DNA of 64,000 bases from contig NZ_JASZYT010000010.1 in assembly GCF_030316765.1 (NCBI RefSeq), positions 62,001 through 126,000 on the forward strand, in the 5' to 3' direction. A program made the position numbers and the translations under genes. The notes beneath the pieces were generated by a model that was not told the origin of the DNA, made no database searches, and was given only the letters and a program-made list of their open reading frames with translations. This document shows, in pieces, positions 8,268-16,810 of the stretch (position 1 is the first letter of the stretch; every line of letters starts with the position of its first letter). Source of the DNA: Variovorax saccharolyticus (lineage in GTDB: Bacteria > Pseudomonadota > Gammaproteobacteria > Burkholderiales > Burkholderiaceae_C).

Positions 8268-9257
8268 TCACGCCTGCGGTGGGGTCGACTGCACCACGCG
8301 CTGGTCGATCACGCCGAAGACGGGTCGGTCTTCGAGGCGCGCTTCCATGCGCACGCGGTCACCGAAGTGCATGAACGGCGTCGAGCTGGCGCCGCTTTCG
8401 ATCAGCTCGATGGCACGTCGCTCCGCGATGCACGCCGAACCCCTGGCCCCACCGGCGTTGGACACCGTGCCGGAGCCGATGATGGTGCCGGGCGAGAGCT
8501 TGCGCGTCCTGGCTGCGTGCGCAATCAGTTCATCGAAGCCGAAGTTCATCTCCCGGCCATTCGGATTGCCGAACCACTGGCCGTTGTATTGCACGTTCAG
8601 GTCCAGATGCACGCGCGCGTGGCTCCAGGCCCCGCCGATCTCGTCCGGCGTCACCGCCACGGGGGCGAAGCTGGAGGAAGGCTTGGCCTGGAAAAAGCCG
8701 AAGCCGGTGCGCATCTCGCGCGGACCGAAGGCGCGCAGGCTGACGTCGTTGATCTGCACCAGCAGCAGGATGCGGTTGCGTGCGAGCGGCGCGGGACATC
8801 CCATGGGCACCTCCCGCACGATGACGCCGAACTCGCCCTCGAAGTCGATGCCATGGGCCTCGTCGGGCAACGGCACATCGTCATTCGCGCCCAGAAGGTC
8901 GTCCGAGCCACCCTGGTACATCAGGGGAATCTGGTCGCTGTCCGGAATGGGCGCGATGTTGAAGGCCCTTTCCATCAGCCGCCCGTGGTTCAGGAACGCC
9001 GAGCCGTCGCACCACTGGGGCGCGTTCGGCAGGGGTGCCCCGGCCTGAGACGGATCGAAGTCGAAGGTGCCCGGTGCTGTGCCGGCGTTGAGAGATCCGT
9101 AGAGCGCAAGGAGGTCGGGCGCCGTGCTGTCCCATCGTTCGATCGCATCCAGCAAGCTGGGCGCGATGTGGGTGGCATCGACGGCCTGCCGAAGGTCGGT
9201 CGAAACGACGACGAGGCGGCCATCCTTGCGGCCGTTCTTGAGGGTGGCGAGTTTCAT
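8268..9257 (-). CDS. Fumarylacetoacetate-hydrolase (FAH) family protein
   Basis: A 329-residue protein starting at ATG 9257; the frame upstream of this codon is shadow sequence. FAH-fold signatures include MYQGGSDDLLGANDDVPLPD, GIDFEGEFGVIVREVPMG with the metal-binding acidic residues, LVQINDVSLRAFGPREM, and TRKLSPGTIIGSGTVSNAG, the conserved 'l..GtiigtGTvs' strand. The length and the MKLATLKNGRKDGRLVVVS opening fit a two-domain FAH subgroup common in Burkholderiales, distinct from the fumarylacetoacetase at 33515. Enzymes of this fold cleave C-C bonds of acylpyruvates or dehydrate keto-deoxy sugar acids. It overlaps the SMP-30 gene by 4 bp (ATGA), so the two are coupled. Confidence 0.9.
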   Translation of the reverse strand: MKLATLKNGRKDGRLVVVSTDLRQAVDATHIAPSLLDAIERWDSTAPDLLALYGSLNAGTAPGTFDFDPSQAGAPLPNAPQWCDGSAFLNHGRLMERAFNIAPIPDSDQIPLMYQGGSDDLLGANDDVPLPDEAHGIDFEGEFGVIVREVPMGCPAPLARNRILLLVQINDVSLRAFGPREMRTGFGFFQAKPSSSFAPVAVTPDEIGGAWSHARVHLDLNVQYNGQWFGNPNGREMNFGFDELIAHAARTRKLSPGTIIGSGTVSNAGGARGSACIAERRAIELIESGASSTPFMHFGDRVRMEARLEDRPVFGVIDQRVVQSTPPQA

Positions 9258-10291
9258 GCGTGAAAGTCTTCGTTCCAGTGGATGGGTGCCAACCCGGGCA
9301 CGGGCGAGCGGAAACTGGGCAATGTGGTGCCGCGCAGGCTCCCCAGGTAGACGGTCTTCAGGTCCGGACCGCCGAAGGTCAGGCTGGCCATCCACGGCGC
9401 GAGCGTGCCGCAGGCCGCGGCCATGATCTCGGGGGTCAGGGTACGGGCTTCGTAGTGGGCGTCGAGCGCACGCGTGGCGTCGGGGTTGCCGTCATCCAGG
9501 AGCGTCAGCAACTCGCCGTCCGGCGTGATGGCCACCAGCCGGTCGGCCATCACCAGGGTGACCCACAGGTTGCCGAAGGCATCGAAGGCGAAGCCGTCCG
9601 GAAACCCGGGGAGCCTCTGCGGCCCGTACACCTCGCGAAGGCCGAGCGACCCATCCGGATGCACTCTTAGCCGGGAGATTCGGCGAGCGTTGCTTTCGAC
9701 CACGTAGAGCCATTCCTCCGCCGCATCCATCCGGACCTCGTTGGTGCCCGCGAAGCCTTCGGCCACGATGCGAGGGCCCTGCTCGTCAATGACGGCGATG
9801 TAGCCGTCGGCCGCGCGGGCATTGATGGAATCGGTCCAAGGGATCATGCGCGTGGTGACGCTGAGCCAGAGGCGGCCGGAGCGGTCGCGCAGCACGAAGT
9901 TGGCCTTCCCCAGTGGCTGGCCGTCGATGCGGTCGACCAGGCGGCGGACACGACCCTCGCGGTCCAGTACGTCCACCGAGTCGGACCCCCAGTTCGCCAC
10001 AACGATCTCGCCATCGGGCAGGAAGGCCATGCCGTTGGGCAGCGAGCCCTGGCTCTGCACATAACGGCTGTCGAAGTCGCTCGCGGCAGCAGGCTCCGCG
10101 CAAGCGCGCGGGACCACCAGGCGCTGCTCCCCGCCTGGAGCAATGCGCACCGCACCGCCGCGTGCATCCGCCGTCCACAGCGTTCCATCGCGTTCGGCCA
10201 GGATGCATTCGGGACGTTGGAGATCGTGGCCGACGTGCCGGATCGATGCTCGATCGACCTGCCAGCCCCGCAGGGGATTGTTCTTGACCAT
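9254..10291 (-). CDS. SMP-30/gluconolactonase/LRE-family protein
   Basis: A 345-residue beta-propeller protein and first gene of the ten-gene minus-strand block. The start is ATG 10291 (MVKNNPLRGW). Propeller and metal-site segments include LQRPECILAERDGTLWTADARGG (the conserved 'EgP/EC...G.LyfsD' start with glutamate ligand), LPNGMAFLPDGEIVVANWGS, FAGTNEVRMDAAEEWLYVVESNARR and FPDGFAFDAFGNLWVTLVMAD. Known members hydrolyse sugar lactones with Ca2+ or Zn2+ in the cytoplasm. With the DenD-like dehydrogenase, SDR and FAH enzyme it supports a lactone/sugar-acid-like pathway. A 136-bp gap with a palindrome (10295-10312) separates it from a divergent LysR gene, the likely regulator. Confidence 0.9.
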   Translation of the reverse strand: MVKNNPLRGWQVDRASIRHVGHDLQRPECILAERDGTLWTADARGGAVRIAPGGEQRLVVPRACAEPAAASDFDSRYVQSQGSLPNGMAFLPDGEIVVANWGSDSVDVLDREGRVRRLVDRIDGQPLGKANFVLRDRSGRLWLSVTTRMIPWTDSINARAADGYIAVIDEQGPRIVAEGFAGTNEVRMDAAEEWLYVVESNARRISRLRVHPDGSLGLREVYGPQRLPGFPDGFAFDAFGNLWVTLVMADRLVAITPDGELLTLLDDGNPDATRALDAHYEARTLTPEIMAAACGTLAPWMASLTFGGPDLKTVYLGSLRGTTLPSFRSPVPGLAPIHWNEDFHA

Positions 10292-10294
10292 GCC

Positions 10295-10312
10295 GCTCTT
10301 GTGTTGAAGAGC
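10295..10312. promoter_or_regulatory. Perfect 6-bp inverted repeat between divergent SMP-30 and LysR genes
   Basis: GCTCTT-GTGTTG-AAGAGC lies 3 bp upstream of the ATG of the SMP-30 gene and inside the 136-bp divergent promoter region shared with the LysR gene at 10428. LysR regulators often bind dyads in such gaps, but the spacing here is even rather than the classical T-N11-A, and the site is very close to the start codon, so it could also be a leader-RNA hairpin acting on translation. Confidence 0.35.
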
Positions 10313-10427
10313 GCGCAGCTTAGGTGCGCCTCGGCGCCGACACCAACGGATTCTTCCGATGCCTGCCATCGCCCGGCGCAATACCTGCGCCTCGCTAAGA
10401 TGGCCGCGGTACTGAAGGAGACATCCC

Positions 10428-11342
10428 ATGCGTTACCAGCGCATCGACCTCAACCTGCTGATCGCGCTCGATGCCTTGCTGGCCGAGCGCAACGTGACCC
10501 GCGCGGCGGAACGCATGCACATGACCCAGTCGGCCATGAGCGGCGTCTTGTCGAGGCTGCGCGAGTACTTTGAAGATCCTCTGCTTGTGCCGGTGGGCCG
10601 CAGCATGCAACTGACGCCGCGGGCCGAAAGCCTGATCGAGCCGGTGCGCAACATCATTCTTCAGGTGGACGCCACGCTCGGCGTCAAGCCCGAGTTCGAG
10701 CCGTCGACGGCGCGCCGCCATTTCCGATTGATCGCCTCCGACTACGTGACGCAGGTTCTGCTGGCCGAAGTGCTCCGTCGCATCGCACAGACGGCCCCGC
10801 ACTTGAGCTTCGATGTGCGGCCTACGTACAGCGGCATGGCGCAGGACCTCGACCAGGGTCGCGTCGACTTCCTGATCACACCCGCACACCTCACGCTGGC
10901 CGAGCACCCGCAGTCGGTGCTGTTCGAGGACACGTATCACGTGATCGCATGCCAGCAGAACCTCGAACTGCAGGAACGCATCACGCTGGAGCAATACCGG
11001 TCGTTGGGGCATGTCGTATATCAAGCCGACCAAGGCACCAATCCCTGGTTCGAACAGTGGTATGCGAACCAACATGGCAATACGCGGCGCGTCGAGGTCG
11101 TCGCGCACGGCTTCCTGCTGATGCCGCGCTTCGTCGTCGGAACTCGCCGGATCGCAACGATCCAGACCCGGCTGGCCAAGCAGTTCGTTCAGGCCATGCC
11201 CTTGCGTCTTCTTGATCCGCCGCTCGAGACACCCAGGCTGACCGAAGTGCTGCAATGGCACCGCTATCGCGACGATGACCCCGGTGTCGGGTGGGTTCGC
11301 GACCAGATCACGGAGCTGGCAGCAGCCATGCCGCCAATCTAG
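10428..11342 (+). CDS. LysR-family transcriptional regulator (NodD/PcpR-like length and start)
   Basis: A 304-residue regulator. The N-terminal winged helix-turn-helix is clear: IDLNLLIALDALLAERNVTRAAERMHMTQSAMSGVLSRLREYFEDPLLVPVGR, ending with RAESLIEPV. The remaining 200 residues form the periplasmic-binding-protein-like effector domain (RRHFRLIASDYVTQVLL... DFLITPAHLT). The 'IDLNLL..ldaLL.ErnvtrAA' opening is typical of the NodD-like branch, which senses aromatic or other plant-derived molecules. GGAG lies 8 nt upstream of the ATG. It is transcribed away from the ten-gene minus-strand block and is the best candidate for its activator. Confidence 0.92.
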   Translation: MRYQRIDLNLLIALDALLAERNVTRAAERMHMTQSAMSGVLSRLREYFEDPLLVPVGRSMQLTPRAESLIEPVRNIILQVDATLGVKPEFEPSTARRHFRLIASDYVTQVLLAEVLRRIAQTAPHLSFDVRPTYSGMAQDLDQGRVDFLITPAHLTLAEHPQSVLFEDTYHVIACQQNLELQERITLEQYRSLGHVVYQADQGTNPWFEQWYANQHGNTRRVEVVAHGFLLMPRFVVGTRRIATIQTRLAKQFVQAMPLRLLDPPLETPRLTEVLQWHRYRDDDPGVGWVRDQITELAAAMPPI

Positions 11343-11672
11343 TGGCGCGCCCAAGCGCCGCGCACTGAATCGGATCCGCGGGGGAGCTGCCGTGGCCAAT
11401 GGGCCGGCTCGCGCCGCACCGACGGGGGGTGCCGGAGCCGGCTACCGATTGGGAGGCCAGTACTTGGGGTGCTGGAAGGACCCAGGCGATCAGGTTGGTC
11501 GCGTGGCGGCTTTGATGCTTCAGCGCGCGCTCGTCACTGAGCTTGAACGGACACCTTGTTCTGCACCACGCCAGGTGCACCGACGCGGGCGGGTTTGCGA
11601 GGGTTTGCAGCGTCGCGCCGGGCGCGCATCATCCTGGGCCGCAAACGCCGAGCAGGCAGGGGAGGCGACGAC
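11343..11672. other. 330-bp gap without a convincing gene
   Basis: Between the LysR stop and the SDR pseudogene. A 90-codon minus-strand frame (11308-11580) overlaps the LysR end and has low-complexity composition, so I do not call it. The sequence has no clear terminator. An AGGAGGCG-like ribosome site (ggggaggcg) just before 11673 belongs to the SDR pseudogene. Confidence 0.5.
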
Positions 11673-12412
<740 letters not shown>

Positions 12413-12555
12413 CCCACGCGGAAGCGCTCGCCTTCTTATTTTCAAGCATGTGCTTGGGCAACATTCGAGCTCGCACTCAGGACGCGCTAGGGCGGGTGGC
12501 GTCAGTTCCGGGCAGACGATAGGCGCCAGCCCGACCGACAGCGGAGTCGCACACT

Positions 12556-13423
12556 TCAGGCGATCGCCTGCACAACTTCCCCGCAGCCACATCGGCCCGT
12601 GGACCCTGCCAGGGCCACCATCTTTTGGCAAGCGTGGCAGCGCCGGTATTGCTTGCTTTCCTGCAGCCGCGTGAAGACATCGATAGCGGCTCCCTCGATC
12701 CCGGGCGTTGCAAAGAATTTGGACATCGCCTGCGCATGCGAACCGCTATGCATTGCAGACTTCATCTCCTCAGGAGACGCCCAAGTTACGACCGTTGTCA
12801 AACGGTTCCCACCAACTACGCTGGTGAATGTCTGCATGGCATCGCCAGCAATGAGTTCAGCCAGAACCTGACGCGATAACTCGTTGACGAAGACCGTGTT
12901 TTCGTCGTCACGCGCGTCAATCTCCGTGACGGTCAATGTCTGGGCATCGGCCAAGAGCCTGCGACGCACCGTGGCGCCCTTGCCCAACGTTATCGGCCCC
13001 CATTCCTTTGGCTGAACGATAATTTGCCACTCCATTTGCCGCTGCAAGGTGGCTGAGTCGAAATAGCCGACCACGCTCCTGATCCCGTCCGGGGAAGCAT
13101 GAATCACATCTAGTCCAGGCAGGAATGCCGGCCTCCCGGTTGGCGGGAGGTCCCAGCAGCGACCCGGTGTTGGTCCCCAGCATGGTCCACGCGGCGCACA
13201 CGACGCCGTCAGATGCCGAGTCCATGCGCCCCGGTTCGAAACTCAAGTCGGGAAACGCCGACCACAGCTGCTCCATGTACGACCGGAACGCCTCGCCCGC
13301 AATCGGTCCTGCGGTGATGGGGTCACAGTACGTACCACCCGGGGCAAACGTTTCGAGCACGGCTCCCGCATCGCGCAGTTTCCAAGCTGAGAAGTACCGC
13401 TGGGCCAGTTCCTCGGAATCCAT
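12556..13423 (-). pseudogene. SnoaL-like protein fused to a second domain and zinc ribbon, disrupted by a frameshift
   Basis: From ATG 13423 (ribosome site AGGAG) an NTF2/SnoaL-type domain reads MDSEELAQRYFSAWKLRDAG ... AFPDLSFEPGRM ... TMLGTNTGSLLGPP. Near 13125-13140 the frame is lost; the neighbouring frame continues the same domain as LPGLDVIHASPDGIRSVVGY, exactly where SnoaL proteins have 'G...xlpG.dvi....dgkI.s..gYfD'. The second frame runs on to 12556 through a region resembling a dimeric alpha/beta-barrel half (TTVVTWASPEEMKSAMHSG) and ends in a cysteine cluster CHACQK...CGCG that looks like a zinc ribbon. Total span corresponds to about 289 residues with a one-base shift. This could be a real mutation or a sequencing error in a G/C-rich stretch. 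Function unknown. Confidence 0.65.
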
Positions 13424-13532
13424 GATTCTGCTCCTGGGTTGGTCGGACACGCCCGCGGAGCGATGCGACGCCAACTGCGTGCAGCGTGTCGCGGGCGTGC
13501 CCATCATGCAGATGGGAGGTGCGTTGGGGTCT

Positions 13533-14027
13533 TCACATGGACCGCGGCGGCACCGTTACCAGCGGGGAGAGACCTGCAGTAGCGTGCGCAGCGTTTGCCG
13601 GTGCTGGCGGCCGCGCCAGAATCAGTCCATATTGCGCCATCACCTGAGCCAACCTGGCTCGATCAGGAGGCCCGCCCGCGTTGACGACGGCGCCGACATC
13701 GTGGAAATACTGCGGCCCGACGTCCGGTGTCATGATGACCAGTGCGCGCACCGCAGCATCGGCCTGGTTGATGAAGTGATGCGTCGAGCCCCGCGGCGTC
13801 GTCATCCAGTCACCCGGCTCGAGGTGGCGCGATACCCCGTCGACGGAGTAGCCCAGCGTGCCTTCCAGGACGTAGACGAACTCCTCGTTGTCGGTGTGGC
13901 TGTGTGGCGGGGGAACGATGGCCCCCGCAGGCACCGTCAACTCGAACACCCCCAGCCCGCCCTTTTCCGCACCATCGACGAGATAGCGGATCTCGAGTTG
14001 GCCCACCGTAATCAATTCGCCGCTCAT
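13533..14027 (-). CDS. Cupin-domain protein
   Basis: A 164-residue single-domain cupin with an intact motif 1, PPPHSHTDNEEFVYVLEGTL (HxH...E...G), and motif 2, LEPGDWMTTPRGSTHHFIN (PxG...H). The metal ligands H, H, E and H are all present, so it can hold a metal, unlike the more degenerate cupin at 673. The first 45 residues (MSGELITVGQLEIRYLVDGA...) form the entry strands. It is transcribed divergently from the LysR gene at 14146 and lies 109 bp downstream of the SnoaL-type gene. Possible roles include dioxygenase, isomerase or quercetinase-like activity; the sequence alone does not decide. Confidence 0.87.
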   Translation of the reverse strand: MSGELITVGQLEIRYLVDGAEKGGLGVFELTVPAGAIVPPPHSHTDNEEFVYVLEGTLGYSVDGVSRHLEPGDWMTTPRGSTHHFINQADAAVRALVIMTPDVGPQYFHDVGAVVNAGGPPDRARLAQVMAQYGLILARPPAPANAAHATAGLSPLVTVPPRSM

Positions 14028-14087
14028 GACTCTCTCCTTGGTTCGTTGCCGGACCGGCTATCGGGCCGGCGGGTGGAAATTTAGTCC

Positions 14088-14098
14088 ATTGCAGCAAT
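14088..14098. promoter_or_regulatory. Interrupted palindrome ATTGC-A-GCAAT in the cupin/LysR divergent region
   Basis: A perfect 5-bp inverted repeat around one base, 47 bp before the LysR start and 60 bp before the cupin start. It overlaps a T-N11-A spacing (T14085 to A14097), the general LysR-box pattern. It is short, so chance occurrence is possible. Confidence 0.3.
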
Positions 14099-14145
14099 CT
14101 GATAAATAGCGTCCAGTTCAACCCATTGTTGCCAGGGCACATCCA

Positions 14146-15057
14146 ATGAAAAGCAGGCTGACCGGCATGAACGTGTTCGCGGAGGTGGTGGGCGCGAAGA
14201 GCTTTTCCGCCGCCGCTGACAAGCTCGGCATCTCAAAATCGCTGGCGAGCCGGGAGGTCAGCGCGCTGGAGCGCTCGCTGGCGGTGAAACTGCTGAACCG
14301 CTCGACGCGCAAGCTCAGCCTGACCGAAGCCGGCAGCATCTTCTACGAGCACTGCGCGAACATCCTGCAGGAAGCGGAACTTGCCGAGCGACGCGTGACG
14401 CAGGCTCAGTCCGAGCCTGCCGGGGTCGTGAAGATGACCGCGATCCCGGCGTTCGCGGTGCGGCACGTGTTGCCCGCAATTGTCGAATTCCAGCAGCAGT
14501 ATCCAAAGATCCAGGTCAGGCTCTCCTGCAGCAATCGCACGGTGGACTTGGGCGCCGAGGGCTTCGACCTCGGCATCCGTTCGTCGCCCCCGGCGCCGAA
14601 CCTGGTCGCACGAAAGCTCGCGGTCAGCCGACTCGTCTTGCTCGCCTCGCCGACATATCTCGCGCAGCGCGGCACGCCGCGCCGGATCGAGGACGTGGAG
14701 AAGCACGACTGCGTGTTCTTTCCAATGCTCGCGCCCAAAGGGGTCTGGACGTTCCGGCGCAGCGGGCGGAAATACGCGCTGAAGGTTCCGGCTTCATTCG
14801 AGACCGATGACTTGGAGGCCGTCCGCGCGGCCACCCTTTGCGGCCTCGGTGTGGGCCTGCTGCCGCTCCACATGGTGAGCGCGGACGTGCGGCAAGGGAC
14901 TCTCGTGCCGTTGCTGCGCCAGTTCCAACCGGTGCCCGAGGGCGCCATCTATCTGGTCTACCTGCCCAATCGCACGCAGCCGTCGCGGGTGCGGGTGCTG
15001 ATTGACTTCCTCATCGCGCGCTTCGGGCCTGTGCCGCCGTGGGAGCAGGGTGGGTGA
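14146..15057 (+). CDS. LysR-family transcriptional regulator (CrgA/AaeR-like group)
   Basis: A 303-residue regulator. The N-terminal HTH reads MNVFAEVVGAKSFSAAADKLGISKSLASREVSALERSLAVKLLNRSTRKLSLTEAG; the 'kS.aSr.vs.LE..Lgv.LlnRsTR.lsLTeaG' wording is that of the large group that includes CrgA and DsdC-like regulators. The effector domain follows with FDLGIRSSPPAPNLVARKLA and the late AATLCGLGVGLLPLHMVS. It is divergent from the cupin gene at 14027 with 118 bp between starts, so it probably controls the cupin and the disrupted SnoaL-type gene behind it, plus itself. Effector unknown. Confidence 0.92.
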   Translation: MKSRLTGMNVFAEVVGAKSFSAAADKLGISKSLASREVSALERSLAVKLLNRSTRKLSLTEAGSIFYEHCANILQEAELAERRVTQAQSEPAGVVKMTAIPAFAVRHVLPAIVEFQQQYPKIQVRLSCSNRTVDLGAEGFDLGIRSSPPAPNLVARKLAVSRLVLLASPTYLAQRGTPRRIEDVEKHDCVFFPMLAPKGVWTFRRSGRKYALKVPASFETDDLEAVRAATLCGLGVGLLPLHMVSADVRQGTLVPLLRQFQPVPEGAIYLVYLPNRTQPSRVRVLIDFLIARFGPVPPWEQGG

Positions 15058-15196
15058 AGTCCGACGGCGCAAGCAAGGCCAGGTGAGGTGCCAAGAAACC
15101 GCCGGTCGCAAGCGGCAGCAACTGGCCGTTCAGCAACTTTGAGGAAGGTCAGCTTCCGATTGCGCATCGCCTCTGGTCTGCAACGTCCCGCAGCAG

Positions 15197-15937
15197 CTAT
15201 GTCTTCTCGGTCGCACGCCGGCTGCCGGCCGGCGAAGCAGCTTGCGCTTCAGGCTTCTTGGGTGCGGCCAGCGCCCTGCCGACCGGCATGCTCGCGATGG
15301 CGTCGGCATAGACATTGCCGCCGCTCGAGATATGCCCGGTCATCGCTCGATCGGCCGCATCTTCATCGCCGGCCACGATCGCCTCCAGGATGGTCTGGTG
15401 CTCGGCGAGCGAGTTGCGGATACGGTTGGGCCGGTCGAACAGTGCCCGCTGCGGGTGCCGCATGCGCAGGCGCATCGACCGCAGCTGTCGCGCCAGCACC
15501 TCGTTGAGACTGCCGTCGTAGATGATCTCGTGGAAGAGCCGATTGGCCTGACCGTAGGCCTCGGGATCGTCCTTGGCCGCGGCCCGCTGGCAGGCACCAT
15601 GGGCCTCCTGCAACTGCTTGCGCTGCGCCGCCGGCATGCGGCGCGCGGCCAGCCGCGCCGCCAGGCCCTCGAGTTCCATGAGGATCTCGAGCATCGCGAT
15701 GTATTCGGGCAGCGACAGCGTCGCGACCACCGCGCCCTGGCGCGGCACGGTGGTGACCAGGCCCGCCGACATCAGCTGCAGGATCGCCTCGCGCGCCGGC
15801 GTGCGCGAGACCGCGAAGCGGTCCATCAGTTCCTGCTCGTCGATGCGCGAACCGGCGTCGAGCTTGCCCGAGACGATCTCGGCCTCGAGGGCTTCGCGGA
15901 TCTTGTCGCTCAGGTTGATGCGGGGTGAACTGGCCAT
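15197..15937 (-). CDS. GntR-family regulator, FCD subgroup
   Basis: A 246-residue repressor-type protein. The winged helix is LSDKIREALEAEIVSGKLDAGSRIDEQELMDRFAVSRTPAREAILQLMSAGLVTTVPRQGAVV, including the canonical 'fgVSRTPvReAl..L...Glv....rrG..V'. The all-helical FCD ligand domain follows, with the metal-ligand-type residues in NRLFHEIIYDG and the late LAEHQTILEAIVAGDEDAAD (H). The C-terminal 35 residues are Ala/Pro/Lys-rich and probably disordered. It converges with the LysR gene and precedes, on the same strand, nothing but its own gap; GST and quinone oxidoreductase genes lie upstream. It is a likely regulator of the flanking 16-28 kb catabolic genes. Confidence 0.92.
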   Translation of the reverse strand: MASSPRINLSDKIREALEAEIVSGKLDAGSRIDEQELMDRFAVSRTPAREAILQLMSAGLVTTVPRQGAVVATLSLPEYIAMLEILMELEGLAARLAARRMPAAQRKQLQEAHGACQRAAAKDDPEAYGQANRLFHEIIYDGSLNEVLARQLRSMRLRMRHPQRALFDRPNRIRNSLAEHQTILEAIVAGDEDAADRAMTGHISSGGNVYADAIASMPVGRALAAPKKPEAQAASPAGSRRATEKT

Positions 15938-15987
15938 GTGGGGACTCCTGGCACTATCTTAATCGCGGCGAACACACAGCACGGCCG

Positions 15988-16000
15988 TCCGAATACACAA
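15988..16000. promoter_or_regulatory. Candidate GntR operator, copy A (TCCGAATACACAA)
   Basis: Lies 51 bp upstream of the GntR start at 15937. The word TCCG-N-ATACA recurs at 17855 as TCCGTATACAGA, in the other regulatory gap of this module. FCD-type GntR proteins commonly bind GTATAC-like palindromes. The two-site match is suggestive only. Confidence 0.3.
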
Positions 16001-16030
16001 GCAGATCAACTGAATATGCATGATCCTGCC

Positions 16031-16792
16031 CTACGCGCCAGCCGCGCTCTCGCGCTGCCGCGCCCGCAGCGCATCGTCGAAGCGGTCGAAGCGCGCCTCG
16101 GCGAAGGCCGGGCGCTGCCGCACCGCGGCCCACCAGGCCTGCACGCGCGGATGCAGGTCGGCGCTCAGCGCCCGCGGCGCGAGCTCGTCGATGCGCGCGA
16201 TGAAGGGAACCGCCGCGATGTCGGCGAGCGAGTAGCGGTCCCCGACCAGCCAGGTCGACGCGGCCAGCATCTGCTCCATCTTGTCGACCAGTTGCAGCAG
16301 CCTGTCGAGTGCCGTCGCCTTCTCTTCCTCGGTATAGGGCTGGCGCGCGATCCGGCTCCAGGCCTCGCGGCGCTCCGCCGTGGGGATCCGCGCCAGCTTC
16401 TCCTTCAGCTGGGCATCGCTCCACTGGCTGGCGCCGGGCTGCAGCGCGATGCTCCAGTTCAGGATCAGCAGATTGGGCAGCGACTTCTCGTCGGTCCAGC
16501 GCACGAAGTTGCGCATCACGGCGCGCTCGTAAGGGTCCGAGGGGCGCAGCGGCGGCAGCGGATGAAGCTCGTCGAGGTACTCGCAGATGGTCGAGCTCTC
16601 GTAGAGCGACCGCCCCGGGCCGATCAGCAGCGCCGGCACCACGCCGTTGGGATTCATCGCCAGGAACTCGGGGGCGTGGTGCTCCTGCTTGCTCATGTCG
16701 ATCGGAATGCCTTCATAGGGCAGCGCTTTTTCTGCGAGGCAGAGCCGCACCCGGCGCGAGGCGCTCGACAACCATCCATGGAAGAGTTTCAT
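16031..16792 (-). CDS. Glutathione S-transferase family protein
   Basis: A 253-residue soluble GST. The N-terminal thioredoxin-like domain has MKLFHGWLSSASRRVRLCLA (active-site serine region S-S-A-S), FLAMNPNGVVPALLIGPG (cis-proline VPAL) and LYESSTICEYLDE (the ES glutathione-binding pair). The helical C-terminal domain ends with STWLVGDRYSLADIAAVPFI, the N-capping box 'g..ySlADi'. It is transcribed 18 bp behind the quinone oxidoreductase gene, so the two form a small detoxification or redox operon. GSTs in Burkholderiales catabolic clusters often act in isomerisation or reductive steps as well as conjugation. Confidence 0.9.
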   Translation of the reverse strand: MKLFHGWLSSASRRVRLCLAEKALPYEGIPIDMSKQEHHAPEFLAMNPNGVVPALLIGPGRSLYESSTICEYLDELHPLPPLRPSDPYERAVMRNFVRWTDEKSLPNLLILNWSIALQPGASQWSDAQLKEKLARIPTAERREAWSRIARQPYTEEEKATALDRLLQLVDKMEQMLAASTWLVGDRYSLADIAAVPFIARIDELAPRALSADLHPRVQAWWAAVRQRPAFAEARFDRFDDALRARQRESAAGA

Positions 16793-16810
16793 GACGCGTG
16801 AGTGAGTGGA

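Noticed and set aside
11308..11580. 90-codon minus-strand ORF in the gap after the LysR gene
   Set aside because: Overlaps the LysR end and has no family features or convincing start.
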